Origin: Pedobacter petrophilus
GTDB lineage: Bacteria; Bacteroidota; Bacteroidia; Sphingobacteriales; Sphingobacteriaceae
DNA: 64,000 nucleotides
Assembly: GCF_009674725.1 (NCBI RefSeq)
Contig: NZ_WKKH01000021.1
Coordinates: 16,243-80,242 of the forward strand
Direction: 5' to 3'
Part shown: positions 26,012 through 36,400 of the stretch, in pieces
Numbering within the stretch: the stretch's first letter is position 1
Layout: each line of letters opens with the position of its first letter
The notes under the pieces: generated by a model
What the model was told of the DNA's origin: nothing
Databases searched by the model: none
The model's input: only the letters and a program-made list of their open reading frames with translations
Program-made: the position numbers and the translations under genes

Positions 26012-27364
26012 CTAGTTTCTAGCAGTTTCAACACGACGGTTTTGGATACGACCTTCTTCAGTATCGTTAGAAGCAATTGGATTAGCTTCACCTAAACCTT
26101 TAGTAGCAACTTGACTAGCAGTTACGCCAGAGTTTACTAAGTAAGTTTTAACAGAATTTGCTCTGTCTTTAGATAATTTCATGTTATATGCAGCAGTACC
26201 TTCGCTTGAAGCGTAACCGTTTACAGTTACTTTACCACCGTTTTCACGTAACACTGAAGATAATTTATCTAAAGTAGGATAAGATTCAGTTTTTAATACA
26301 GATGAGTTGAAATCAAAAGAGATTTTTTCGAAACCTGTTACGTTAGTGTTAGTTGAATCAGCTGTGAATTTTGGAAGTGGACATCCTGATCCATCAACGG
26401 CAGTACCTGCAGGAGTTCCTGGGCATTTGTCGAATTGATCAGCAACACCATCACCATCAGTATCTTTTTTCAAATCTTCAACAGATTTTTCAACGTTAGA
26501 TACACGGTTTTTCAAAGCTTCAACTTCTTGACGTAAAGTAGGATCTTTTAACTCATCGTACATAGTAGCTAATGGGTTAGACCATTCTAAACTTGGTTTT
26601 GCAGATGAACCTAAAGAGAATTCTAAACCAGCATAACCGTAAGAGAATTTATCTTTGGTAGTTGCATTAGCATAAACTCCATCAAAGTTATCAGCGTCAA
26701 CAAAGTTCATTGTGTAACCTAAGTTAAAGTTAACACGCTCAGAAACTTTGAATTTAACACCAGCACCTACTGGAATGTAGAAACCTTTTACATAATCTTT
26801 AGCTTCATGTCTGTCGCCAACTGGACCAATAGCAGTACCTTTCCAGTCAATAACAGTTCCGTTAGCCTGAGTAACTTTAGGAGCATAAGCTAAATAACCA
26901 GCACCAGCAGTTAAGAAGAAACTAACTGAATTCTCACGACGTAAGAAATCGATAGAACCTAAGTTAACAACACCACGTAAATCTACAGCATATTGTAATT
27001 CAGTTTCGAAATCACGGGCAGTTGAAGTAACAGGACCTGAAGTTGCATCATTTGAACCAGAAACTTTACCACGTACACCAGCTAATTCTAATGCGAAAGA
27101 GTGACCTAATTGTTTACGGATATTTAAACCGTAACCTAAATTAACGTCCCATTTGTTAAAGTCGTTAGTACCACCGATAGCAATAACTGGTGCTAATACA
27201 CCTGCGTTAACACCGATTGACCAAGTTCTGTACTGTCCTCTTCCACCAAATACTTTGGTAGAAGAAGTAGTTGCAGGAGCATCCTGAGCGACAGCAAGAG
27301 AAGCAACTCCTGTTAATGCCACTAAAGAAAGCGCAACACTTTTCTTTAAAGTAGAATAATTCAT
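26012..27364 (-). CDS. OmpA-family outer-membrane protein
   Basis: A 450-residue protein. Signal peptide (MNYSTLKKSVALSLVALTGV... ending AVAQ). Residues 40-265 look like an outer-membrane beta-barrel. A short coiled coil follows (LRQEVEALKNRVSNVEKSVE), then a calcium-binding thrombospondin type 3-like repeat (DTDGDGVADQFDKCPGTPAG) and a C-terminal OmpA domain that binds peptidoglycan (FDFNSSVLK, NGYASSEG, DRANSVKTYL, and GRIQNRRVE). It anchors the outer membrane to the cell wall and is usually abundant. The canonical promoter at 27421-27450 and the strong terminator fit high expression as a single gene. Confidence 0.93.
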   Translation of the reverse strand: MNYSTLKKSVALSLVALTGVASLAVAQDAPATTSSTKVFGGRGQYRTWSIGVNAGVLAPVIAIGGTNDFNKWDVNLGYGLNIRKQLGHSFALELAGVRGKVSGSNDATSGPVTSTARDFETELQYAVDLRGVVNLGSIDFLRRENSVSFFLTAGAGYLAYAPKVTQANGTVIDWKGTAIGPVGDRHEAKDYVKGFYIPVGAGVKFKVSERVNFNLGYTMNFVDADNFDGVYANATTKDKFSYGYAGLEFSLGSSAKPSLEWSNPLATMYDELKDPTLRQEVEALKNRVSNVEKSVEDLKKDTDGDGVADQFDKCPGTPAGTAVDGSGCPLPKFTADSTNTNVTGFEKISFDFNSSVLKTESYPTLDKLSSVLRENGGKVTVNGYASSEGTAAYNMKLSKDRANSVKTYLVNSGVTASQVATKGLGEANPIASNDTEEGRIQNRRVETARN

Positions 27365-27420
27365 AATCTTTTTCTTTTTTTAAGGGTTAAACAATTTAAT
27401 TGATTAATTTTTTGTAATCG

Positions 27421-27450
27421 CAAAATTAAACAAAATTTTAAATTTTCAAA
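27421..27450 (-). promoter_or_regulatory. canonical Bacteroidota promoter of the OmpA-family gene
   Basis: On the minus strand TTTG (27450-27447), 18 bp, and TAATTTTG (27428-27421). The expected start near 27414 gives a 5' untranslated region of about 50 nt. This is the clearest promoter in the window and the reference for judging the others. Confidence 0.75.
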
Positions 27451-27535
27451 CTTTTATACAAACTCTGTTCCAAACTTCTCACGAAAAAGGGATTTTATTA
27501 CATTTGATCCTTTTATAATTATTAATGTATATATC

Positions 27536-28823
27536 ATGAAATATCCTCAAATCGATCAATCACTTTTCATTTTAAATAGAAAAAACTTCCAAACAGCTAG
27601 AAAACAAATCTTTAGCTATATTTAATGCTAATGATGAATTCCCTAGAAGTGGCGATCAGAACTTCACTTTTAAGCAAAATCCTGATTTATTTTATTTATC
27701 AGGAATCGATCAGGAACAGACTATTTTACTCTTATTTCCCGATTGTCCTAATCCTTTGCATAGAGAAGTCCTGTTTTTAAGACAGACAAACGACTACATT
27801 AAGGTTTGGGAAGGATATAAATATACGAAAGAACAGGCAAAATCCGCATCTGGTATTTCCAGTATATATTGGCTGGAAGATTTTGATAATATTCTGCACA
27901 GCATTGTTCATTATGCAGACAATATTTACTTAAATACAAATGAGAACGACCGTTATGCCCACACCGTTCCTCACCGCGACTTAAGATTTATTGACCACAT
28001 GCGCTCAAAATATCCACTGCATCAATATAAACGTGCTGCGCCTATCATGCGTGGCTTAAGGGCTATAAAATCTGAGGTTGAAATTGCACTGACTAGAAAA
28101 GCATGTGCAATTACACGTGATGCTTTTATAAGGGTATTGAAATTTACCAAGCCCGGAATCAAAGAATATGAAATTGAGGCCGAGATTATCCATGAGTTTA
28201 TTAGACAGGGAGGAACTGGTCATGCTTATACACCAATTATTGCTTCCGGCCACAACGCTAACATTCTACATTATAATGATAACAATCAAATTTGTAATGC
28301 AGGCGATGTAATCCTTTTTGATTTTGGAGCAGAGTACGCCAATTATAATGCAGACATGAGTCGGTCTATTCCGGTTAGCGGACGCTTCACATCCAGACAA
28401 AAGGAAGTTTATAATGCTGTATTACATGTAATGAAGGAAGCCACAAAATTATTAGTGGACGGTACGGTATGGAACACCTACCATGAAGCCGTTGGCGAGA
28501 TCATGACCGAACAACTGATTAACCTCAAATTAATCTCCACTACCGATGTAAAAAACCAGAATGTGGCTTATCCGGCGTATAAAAAATATTTTATGCACGG
28601 CACCTCTCACCATTTAGGGATAGATGTACATGATTTTGCGGGTAGATACACACCTTTTGCTGATGGTAATATTTTAACAGTAGAACCTGGCATCTATATC
28701 CCCGAAGAAGGCTTAGGCATTCGCCTGGAGAACAATATCCTGATCACTGCTAATGGAAATATCGATTTAATGGCAGATATCCCGTTGGAGGCAGCTGAAA
28801 TTGAAGACATTATGAACAGCTAA
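27536..28823 (+). pseudogene. aminopeptidase P family protein, frameshifted near the N-terminus
   Basis: From ATG 27536 the frame reads MKYPQIDQSLFILNRKNF and then runs into a stop at 27623. The family sequence continues in the next frame (LENKSLAIFNANDEFPRSGD, then FLYLSGI-like FYLSGIDQEQ) and stays open to 28823. A net one-base gain or two-base loss near 27578-27595 explains this; loss of two bases would restore the usual family spacing. Repaired, the protein would be about 429 residues, normal for a Xaa-Pro aminopeptidase. The metal ligands of the pita-bread domain are intact: D in LFDFGAEY, D in NADMSRS, H in HGTSHHLGID, E in VEPGIY and E in RLENN. The only other start is a TTG at 27756, which would delete much of the N-terminal domain. 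It could be real damage or a sequencing error. Confidence 0.82.
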
Positions 28824-28972
28824 TTCGATAACAAAAGAAATTTGCAGGTTTTGCGTAGCTGATTGTGGCCAACACGATGAAGAGCTTTGCATACAGGGTT
28901 CAATGACCGTTGAGGAATGTGCACATGCTGTTCATGGAAACTAAGAGCGCTCTAACAAGACTAAAAGGCAAA

Positions 28973-29006
28973 AAAAAAGATCCTGACGCGTGTCAGGATC
29001 TTTTTT
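28973..29006 (-). terminator. terminator of the HtrA-type protease gene
   Basis: AAAAAAGATCCTGAC and its complement with a GCGT loop, ending in six Ts on the minus strand, about 18 bp past the stop codon. The stem is symmetric, so it could also stop transcription from the aminopeptidase gene. Confidence 0.85.
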
Positions 29007-29023
29007 ATATCAATTAATTTTAA

Positions 29024-30574
29024 TTATTGTGCCGGGAAACTAAAGTTGAACGCACCTTGTCCTGTCACACCTGACATGTAAACCATGCCATTTCTGGTTT
29101 GAGGTAATGCTTTTTGAACATCAGCTACACTATTTACGGGCTGACCATTTACCTTAGTTATGATCAAACCTTTTTCTACTCCAATATTATCAAAAGCTTT
29201 TCCGGTAGTAACAGATGTTACTACAACGCCGCTGTTAATTCCAAGTTTAGATTTCTGAGCTGGTGTTGCCGGCGTAAATGTTGCACCTAGTTTTGAAACT
29301 TCCGCAGTTTTCGAAGCAGCATTGTTCGCTGTTAAGCCTACGCTCGCTTCACCTTTTAATGTTACCGTAATATCTTTCAAAGATCCGTCTCTTAAAACAC
29401 CAAGTTTAACTTTATCACCCGGGTTTAACCGGCCAATCCTTTCTTGTAAATCAGGAGAATCGTTAATCACCAAACCATCAACTTTCTTAATAATATCGCC
29501 TGATTTAATTCCAGCAGCAGCAGCTCCGCCACCAGCAACTACGTCGTTTACGTATAAACCGCTTACTTCAGCAGTATTTACGCCTTTAGGTTTCTCATCA
29601 GCGCTGAGCGGAATAAAGTTTACACCAATATAACCACGTTTAACAGAACCGTATTTCATAAAATCGTCTACAATTTTACGGGCTAGGTTAACCGGGATTG
29701 CAAAACCATAACCTTGGTTGTAGCCACTTTGTGAAGCAATTGCCGAGTTAATTCCAACCAATTCTCCATTTGCATTTACCAATGCACCACCGCTGTTACC
29801 AGGATTAATTGCCGCATCTGTTTGAATAAAAGATTCGATACTGGTGTTTGCCGGGCGCTCTGGTCTTTTACCGGTACGTTGGTATTCTCTATATTCTTCT
29901 TCGGTAATCTCATTTCCTTGCTGCTCGCGACCAATAATGCCGATGCTGCGATTTTTCGCACTTACAATTCCGGCTGTGACAGTAGTTTGCAAATCAAGCG
30001 GGAAACCAACTGCCAATACCCATTCTCCAACCTGTACATTATCTGAGTTACCCATTTTAACCACGGGCAAATCAGTAGCATTTACTTTAATCAATGCCAA
30101 ATCTGTATTCGGGTCACGGCCAATAACTTTGGCTTCAACTTTACGACGGTCGGTTAATACCACTTCAACTTTTTCTGCATTTTCCACTACGTGGTTGTTG
30201 GTTACAATGTAACCATCCTGACTAATGATAACACCCGAACCTGATGCCGCTCTTGGCTGGCGTTGCATCTGACGACCACCTCCACCAAAGAAATCTTCCA
30301 TCATATCAAAAGGGGAAGAACTGCCCTGGCTACCGCCTGATGCTGCATAAGTTGTTTTAATGTGTACCACTCCCGGCGCAACTGCCGCAGCTGCCTGCGT
30401 AAAATCTGTTGCACCTGCCGATGTTACTTTAAGTGGGTTATTTGCGAAATATAAATTCTGTTTTTCAGAAATTGTATTTCCGGTTTGATTGCGCTCAAAG
30501 AGTTTATAACCTCCAATTGCTGCTGCCCCACCTATAAAAGCAGCTAACACCGTAATTCCTAGTATTTTTTTCAT
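29024..30574 (-). CDS. HtrA/DegP-type periplasmic serine protease
   Basis: A 516-residue protein. The start chosen is the ATG at 30574 (MKKILGITVLAAFIGGAAAI), which gives a membrane anchor or signal at the very N-terminus. The trypsin-like domain has His in VTNNHVVENA, Asp in DPNTDLALIK and Ser in INPGNSGGALVN. Two PDZ domains follow (about 310-400 and 430-510; GYIGVNF and GVVVTSVTTG). The length and two PDZ domains fit Do-type proteases that degrade or refold damaged envelope proteins. A Gly-rich loop precedes the catalytic domain (GGGGRQMQRQPRAASGSGVI). It is transcribed alone. Confidence 0.94.
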   Translation of the reverse strand: MKKILGITVLAAFIGGAAAIGGYKLFERNQTGNTISEKQNLYFANNPLKVTSAGATDFTQAAAAVAPGVVHIKTTYAASGGSQGSSSPFDMMEDFFGGGGRQMQRQPRAASGSGVIISQDGYIVTNNHVVENAEKVEVVLTDRRKVEAKVIGRDPNTDLALIKVNATDLPVVKMGNSDNVQVGEWVLAVGFPLDLQTTVTAGIVSAKNRSIGIIGREQQGNEITEEEYREYQRTGKRPERPANTSIESFIQTDAAINPGNSGGALVNANGELVGINSAIASQSGYNQGYGFAIPVNLARKIVDDFMKYGSVKRGYIGVNFIPLSADEKPKGVNTAEVSGLYVNDVVAGGGAAAAGIKSGDIIKKVDGLVINDSPDLQERIGRLNPGDKVKLGVLRDGSLKDITVTLKGEASVGLTANNAASKTAEVSKLGATFTPATPAQKSKLGINSGVVVTSVTTGKAFDNIGVEKGLIITKVNGQPVNSVADVQKALPQTRNGMVYMSGVTGQGAFNFSFPAQ

Positions 30575-30892
30575 GTGTTTGATATTGTTTTTAATCCCCA
30601 CAATTAATTATAAGTTCTTTTGCCGGCAAATTGTTTGATTCACTTATAACGCTTCATGATTTTAATAGTTAAATTGGCAAGAGCATTTATTTACTTTGTT
30701 TAAGCAGAATGCTCCAGCAGTTTCTGATCTGCCTAAATTTTCTTTCGTAAGTTTATTCAAATTTAATACCATATCAACGATATTTGCATAACTAAAGCAT
30801 CTACATCCGTGTTAAAAAATGTTAAATGCATAATTGCCTAAGTGCTTAATATCTAATGCGAATTAAAGATTGCATAAAAAAATGAAGATTCA
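30575..30892. other. divergent intergenic region, no gene seen
   Basis: About 320 bp between the divergent protease and dapF genes. It should hold both promoters. A near match to the -7 box (GATATTTG, 30779-30786) points toward dapF, but its spacing is not convincing. No hairpin or small reading frame was supported. Confidence 0.4.
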
Positions 30893-31675
30893 ATGAAAAC
30901 TAAATTCTATAAATACCAGGGCGCAGGAAACGACTTCATCTTAATAGACCACACCCACTCCACCTTAGAACATACTGACAACCAGTTTATTGAAGATTTA
31001 TGCCATAGAAGATTTGGCATTGGTGCCGATGGATTAATGTTTGTAACTAAACATGAAAACTACGATTTTGAAATGTACTATTTTAATGCAGACGGTAAAT
31101 TGGGTAGTATGTGTGGTAACGGAGGCCGATGTATTGTTGCATTTGCTAAACAACTCGGTATTATAGAAAGAGAGACGAACTTTTTGGCAGTTGATGGCCC
31201 GCATTATGCCAGAATTTCAGAAAATGGCGAGTGGGTTGATCTTCAAATGATTGATGTAAATACCATTACCAAAGATGGAGAAGCATATGTTTTAAACACT
31301 GGTTCTCCGCATTATGTAACTATACAGAATAACCTGAAAGATTTTGATGTATTTAGTGAAGGTAAGAAGATTCGCTACAATCAAATTTATAGCGAGAAGG
31401 GTATTAATGTAAACTTTGTAGAAGACCAGGGTGATCATCTTTTTGTACGCACTTATGAACGCGGTGTTGAAGATGAAACTTATGCCTGTGGCACTGGTGT
31501 AACTGCTGTAGCAATGGCAATAGCCAAACATAAAAACCAAACCGGGCACATTAAAACAGATATTAAAGTTTTGGGTGGCGATATTAAAATCGAATTTGAT
31601 TATGATGGGGCAAATTTTACGAACGTATTTTTGTGTGGCCCTGCTAAATTGGTTTTTGAAGGCGAAGTAAACTGA
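30893..31675 (+). CDS. dapF: diaminopimelate epimerase
   Basis: A 260-residue protein, near the family's usual length. DapF interconverts LL- and meso-diaminopimelate for lysine and peptidoglycan synthesis without a cofactor, using two Cys residues. Both are seen: GSMCGNGGRCIVAFA (about residue 73) and ETYACGTGVTAVAMA (about 198). The N-terminus KFYKYQGAGNDFILID is typical. The ATG is preceded by AT-rich DNA without a Shine-Dalgarno site, as usual in this phylum. It appears monocistronic: more than 500 bp separate it from the efflux operon. Confidence 0.97.
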   Translation: MKTKFYKYQGAGNDFILIDHTHSTLEHTDNQFIEDLCHRRFGIGADGLMFVTKHENYDFEMYYFNADGKLGSMCGNGGRCIVAFAKQLGIIERETNFLAVDGPHYARISENGEWVDLQMIDVNTITKDGEAYVLNTGSPHYVTIQNNLKDFDVFSEGKKIRYNQIYSEKGINVNFVEDQGDHLFVRTYERGVEDETYACGTGVTAVAMAIAKHKNQTGHIKTDIKVLGGDIKIEFDYDGANFTNVFLCGPAKLVFEGEVN

Positions 31676-32196
31676 TCGAAATTTGTTCAATTATTGATGC
31701 GAATAATTTTCAGATTGCCATCACTATAAAATGTAACAGATCAGGTGCTGCCTGACGGTTGACATTCCATTATTTTTTAAGTGCATCCAAAAACCTTTAT
31801 TAAGGTACTGTTAATTCGAAGCTACTTTAAGTATGCAAACATCAAGTGTGTAAATTATACACTATGAATAGATTTTAGCGACCATTTTGACCTACATTTT
31901 CCAGGTCAAAATTCTAATATTTGTTATGTTTTAACACAAGTTAACACTCTGTCTCAAGATAATTACACATTAAATAAAAGCTTTTAAAGATTTCAAAACA
32001 CTCATAAATAAGCCGTTAACACTTTTACAACCCGCTTTTAGACTGAAAATAAATCAATCGATTGATTAAATGACAGAATTTGGACAGATTTATTTTTTTT
32101 TAGGCGCTATTTTTGGGCAAAGATTGCGAACTCAAAATCCAGATTTGATAACGCCTTCAATCCGGAAAATAATTTTAACACACACAAGAATACTCC
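31676..32196. other. long intergenic region before the efflux operon
   Basis: About 520 bp without a supported gene. It contains TTAACAC repeats around 31930-31950, a perfect 16-bp palindrome at 32052-32067 and a -7-like TATTTTTG at 32108-32115, all upstream of the RND operon. Confidence 0.5.
32052..32067. promoter_or_regulatory. 16-bp perfect palindrome, candidate operator of the RND operon
   Basis: AATCAATCGATTGATT reads the same on both strands. It lies 41 bp upstream of a -7-like TATTTTTG (32108-32115) and about 130 bp before the adaptor gene. Length and symmetry suit a dimeric repressor such as a TetR-family protein, but no regulator gene is adjacent. Confidence 0.4.
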
Positions 32197-33363
32197 ATGA
32201 GAAAAGTAACAACTCTCTTTATTAGCATGAGCATTGGAATGCTTTTAGCGTCCTGCGGAAATAACGACGATGCTAAAAAAGCTGCTGCAGCTGCAGCAGC
32301 CGGTCCTCAGCCCTACCCGGTTTTTACCGTTAAAGCACAAACTACAGAATTAAACTCAGACTATCCGGCCACAATGGAAGGAATTCAAAACATTGATATC
32401 CGCCCAAAGGTTGATGGATTTATTGATAAGATTCTGGTTGATGAAGGTGCCGTTGTTAAGAAAGGTCAACTGCTTTTCACCATTATGGCACCTCAATATG
32501 AGCAGGAAGTAAGAACGGCCCGCGCAGCCATAAGCAGTGCAGAGGCTGATGTTAATGCGGCTCAACTTCAGGTAAATAAAACGAAACCACTAGTAGAAAA
32601 AGATATCATTAGTAAATACGATTTAGATGCCGCCCAACTTACTTTGCAAAGTAGAAAAGCCGCTTTAGCACAGGCAAGGGCAACATTAGCAAACGCGAAG
32701 GTTAACTTAGGCTATACTTCAATCACAAGTCCGGTAAATGGCGTAGTGGGGAGCATTCCTTTCAGAAATGGAAGTTTGGTAAGCAGCTCCAGCACCGAGC
32801 CATTAACTACCATTGCAAATACTTCAAAGGTTTATGCTTACTTCTCTTTAAATGAGAAGCAACTTTTAGATTTTTCTAAAACTTATAATGGCAATACTTT
32901 AGCAAAACAAATGAAAAACATTCCTGCTGTAAGTTTGGTATTGGCAGACGGAACAGTATACGCACAAAACGGAAAAATCGAATCCATTAACAGCCAGATC
33001 AACACCACCACAGGGTCTGCAAGCCTAAGAGCAACTTTCCCCAACCCTATTTCTTTATTAAAATCTGGCGGAAGTGCATCGGTGAGAATTCCACAAAAAG
33101 TTGAAAATGCCATTTTAGTTCCTCAAAAATCTACAATCGATTTACAGGGCAAGAAATTTGTTTATGTTTTAGGCGATTCAGCGAAGATTGTAAGTACTGA
33201 AATTCAGGTAATGGATTTAGCAAAAGATAAATTTTTTGTGGTAACTAAAGGATTAAAGGCAGGTGATAAAATCGTTTTGGAAGGTTTCCAATCTTTAAAA
33301 GACGGTGTTAAAATTAAACCTGAAGAAACAAGTGCCGATTCAGTTTACGCGGAGATCAAATAA
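32197..33363 (+). CDS. RND efflux periplasmic adaptor (AcrA/MexA-like)
   Basis: A 388-residue lipoprotein. The signal MRKVTTLFISMSIGMLLASC has its lipobox Cys at residue 20. An Ala-rich linker (KKAAAAAAAGPQPYPV) follows. The lipoyl and barrel-sandwich motifs (IDIRPKVDGFIDKILVDEGA and INSPVNG-like ITSPVNGVVGSIPF) surround an alpha-helical hairpin of about residues 105-170. A C-terminal beta-barrel and membrane-proximal domain complete it. It bridges the pump and the outer-membrane channel encoded immediately downstream, anchored by lipid in the inner membrane. It is the first gene of a three-gene operon. Confidence 0.93.
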   Translation: MRKVTTLFISMSIGMLLASCGNNDDAKKAAAAAAAGPQPYPVFTVKAQTTELNSDYPATMEGIQNIDIRPKVDGFIDKILVDEGAVVKKGQLLFTIMAPQYEQEVRTARAAISSAEADVNAAQLQVNKTKPLVEKDIISKYDLDAAQLTLQSRKAALAQARATLANAKVNLGYTSITSPVNGVVGSIPFRNGSLVSSSSTEPLTTIANTSKVYAYFSLNEKQLLDFSKTYNGNTLAKQMKNIPAVSLVLADGTVYAQNGKIESINSQINTTTGSASLRATFPNPISLLKSGGSASVRIPQKVENAILVPQKSTIDLQGKKFVYVLGDSAKIVSTEIQVMDLAKDKFFVVTKGLKAGDKIVLEGFQSLKDGVKIKPEETSADSVYAEIK

Positions 33364-33413
33364 TAATGTAATCAGTGCAATCACACTCATTATCAGTGTA
33401 ATCAATATTAATT

Positions 33414-36400
33414 ATGTTTAAAAAATTCATAGAAAGACCGGTTTTATCAACGGTAATATCCATTATCATCGTTATTCTCGGTGTTTTAGGTTTAGCCACG
33501 CTGCCGGTTTCACAATATCCTGAAATTGCACCACCAACGGTGCAGGTTTCAACATCATACCAGGGTGCTAATGCAGATGTGGTATTGAGTAGTGTAATTG
33601 TTCCACTAGAAGAACAAATAAACGGTGTAGAAGATATGACTTATATGACTTCTACGGCGAGTAATGATGGTACTGCTACTATTACCGTAAACTTTAAATT
33701 GGGTACCAATCCAGATCTGGCTGCTGTAAATGTTCAAAACAGGGTTTCCAGAGCAACTAGCTTATTACCCGCAGAGGTTACAAAATCTGGTGTAATTACC
33801 TCAAAAAGACAGGCCAGTAACGTATTGATTTTCGGTATATATAGCGATGACCCATCTTACGACCAAAAGTTTTTACAAAATTACGCCAACATCAACATCA
33901 TTCCACAGATTAAACGAATTAATGGTGTAGGTGATGCAAGTGCTTTCGGACAAATGGATTATACCATGCGTATTTGGCTTAAGCCGGATGTAATGGCTGT
34001 TTATGGTTTGATTCCGAGCGATGTAAATGCTGCATTGGCAGAACAAAACGTAGAGGCCGCTCCGGGTCAGTTTGGAGAGCAGGGCGATCAGGCATTTCAA
34101 TACACCCTAAAATATACAGGCCGTTTAAAAGATGAAGCAGCATTTAGCAATATCATCATCAAGGCTGATGCAAATGGTCAGATTCTTCGATTAAAAGATG
34201 TAGCAAGAATAGAATTAGGCGCACAAAGTTATGCCAGTACGGTTAAATTTAATGGTAAACAAGCTTTAGGTATTGCTATTAACCAAACTGCCGGCTCAAA
34301 TGCACAGGAAGTTATTGAAAACTCCTTAAAAACTTTAGATGAGGCTCAGAAATCTTTTCCTAAAGGTGTTCATTATACTACACTTGTAAATGTAAATGAC
34401 TTTTTGGATGCCTCAATCGAAAAAGTAATACACACCTTAATTGAAGCATTTATTCTGGTATTTCTGGTTGTATTTATTTTCCTGCAAGATTTTCGCTCAA
34501 CATTAATTCCAGCAATAAGTGTTCCTGTTGCTATTATTGGAACTTTCTTTTTCCTGAGTTTATTTGGGTTTACGATCAATTTATTAACCTTATTTGCTCT
34601 TGTACTCGCTATTGGTATTGTGGTGGATGATGCGATTGTAGTAGTGGAGGCTGTTCATGCGAAATTAGATGAAGGCTATACGGATGCAAAAAAAGCAACA
34701 ATTGATGCCATGGATGAAATTAGTGGTGCAATTATTTCGATTACACTGGTAATGGCCGCAGTATTTATTCCAGTAAGTTTTATTCAGGGTTCATCAGGTG
34801 TATTTTATAAACAGTTTGGTTTAACGCTTGCAATTGCAATTATCTTATCCGCAATTAACGCATTAACTTTAAGCCCTGCTTTATGCGCCATATTTTTAAA
34901 ACCACATAAAGATGATCATGGCAAAAAGAAAAATTTCCTGGAACGTTTTTATGCTGCCTTTAATACTTCATTTGATGCCGTAACTGGTAAATACAAAAAA
35001 TCCATTGGCTTCTTATCACATAAAAAATGGATAGTTGGCGCAGGTATTTTGTTTTTTACAGGTTTATTGGTTTGGACAATGAATACCACGCCAAAAGGGT
35101 TTGTACCGAATGAGGATTTAGGAACAATTTTTTCTGATATTTCGTTACCAGCAGGAACATCGCTCGAGGAAACGGATATTATAATCTCAAAAATTGACAG
35201 TATTGCACATACAGTTCCAGAAATTAAAAACTCATTAAGGGTTGTTGGCCGAAGCTTAATAAGTGGTTCGGGAAGCTCTTACGGGATGGTTATCGGTAGA
35301 TTATCTCCCTGGGATGAACGTGGCAGAGATGTAAAAGCAATTATTGGAGAGCTTTTCGCTAAATCAGCAGGCGTAAAAGGCGCTAAGATTATTTTCTTCG
35401 CGCCGCCAACCATTCAGGGTTTTGGTACCAGTGGTGGCTTTGAGTTTCAGTTACAAGATAAGACCGGTGGTGATATCAAAAAATTCAACGAAGTAGGTAA
35501 TACATTCTTAGCCGCACTGAGTAAACGACCAGAAATTCAATATGCCTCCACTTCATTTAACCCAAACTTCCCTCAATATCAAATTGATGTAAATGTGGCA
35601 AAGGTAAAGCAAGCAGGTTTAACGGTTAGTGATGTTTTAGCTACTCTTCAAGGATATTACGGTGGCGTTTACGCTTCAAACTTTAACAAGTTTGGAAAAC
35701 AATTTAGGGTAATTTACCAGGCCGATAATAAATATCGTGCTAACCAGTCGAGCTTAACCAGTATTTATGTGCGCAATGCGAGCGGAACAATGGCACCAAT
35801 TTCTGAATTTATTAATTTAGAAAAAGTGTATGGACCACAAGCCATTTCACGTTTCAATTTGTTTACTTCAATTGCCATAACAGGTAACCCAAATGCCGGC
35901 TTTAGTTCTGGTGATGCTTTGAAAGCTGTACAAGAAGTAGCCGCACAAACATTACCTGCAGGATATGGCTACGAATTCTCTGGTTTATCCCGTGAGGAAA
36001 TAAGCGGTGGAAGCCAAACCATATTTATCTTCTTACTTTGTATCATCTTCGTTTACTTCTTACTGGCCGCACAATACGAAAGTTATATTTTGCCTTTAGC
36101 GGTATTGATTTCTTTACCTGTTGGTTTAGCGGGTGTATTTGTATTCGATAAGATATTCGGGATTGATAATAATATCTATACGCAGATTACACTCATCATG
36201 CTCGTTGGTTTATTGGCCAAGAATGCCATTCTGATTGTGGAATATGCTGTAGACAGGCGAAGAAAAGGAATGAGTATTGTCAACGCAGCCATTGATGGAG
36301 CAACAGCGCGTTTACGTCCGATTTTAATGACCTCTTTTGCATTTATCTTAGGATTATTACCATTGATGCTTTCTTCTGGTGTAGGTGCAGCGGGTAATAA

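Noticed and set aside
27756..28823. Aminopeptidase gene starting at TTG 27756 as a normal short form
   Set aside because: Coding sequence clearly matching the family continues upstream in the same frame to about 27595 and in another frame back to ATG 27536, so the short form is an artefact of the frameshift.
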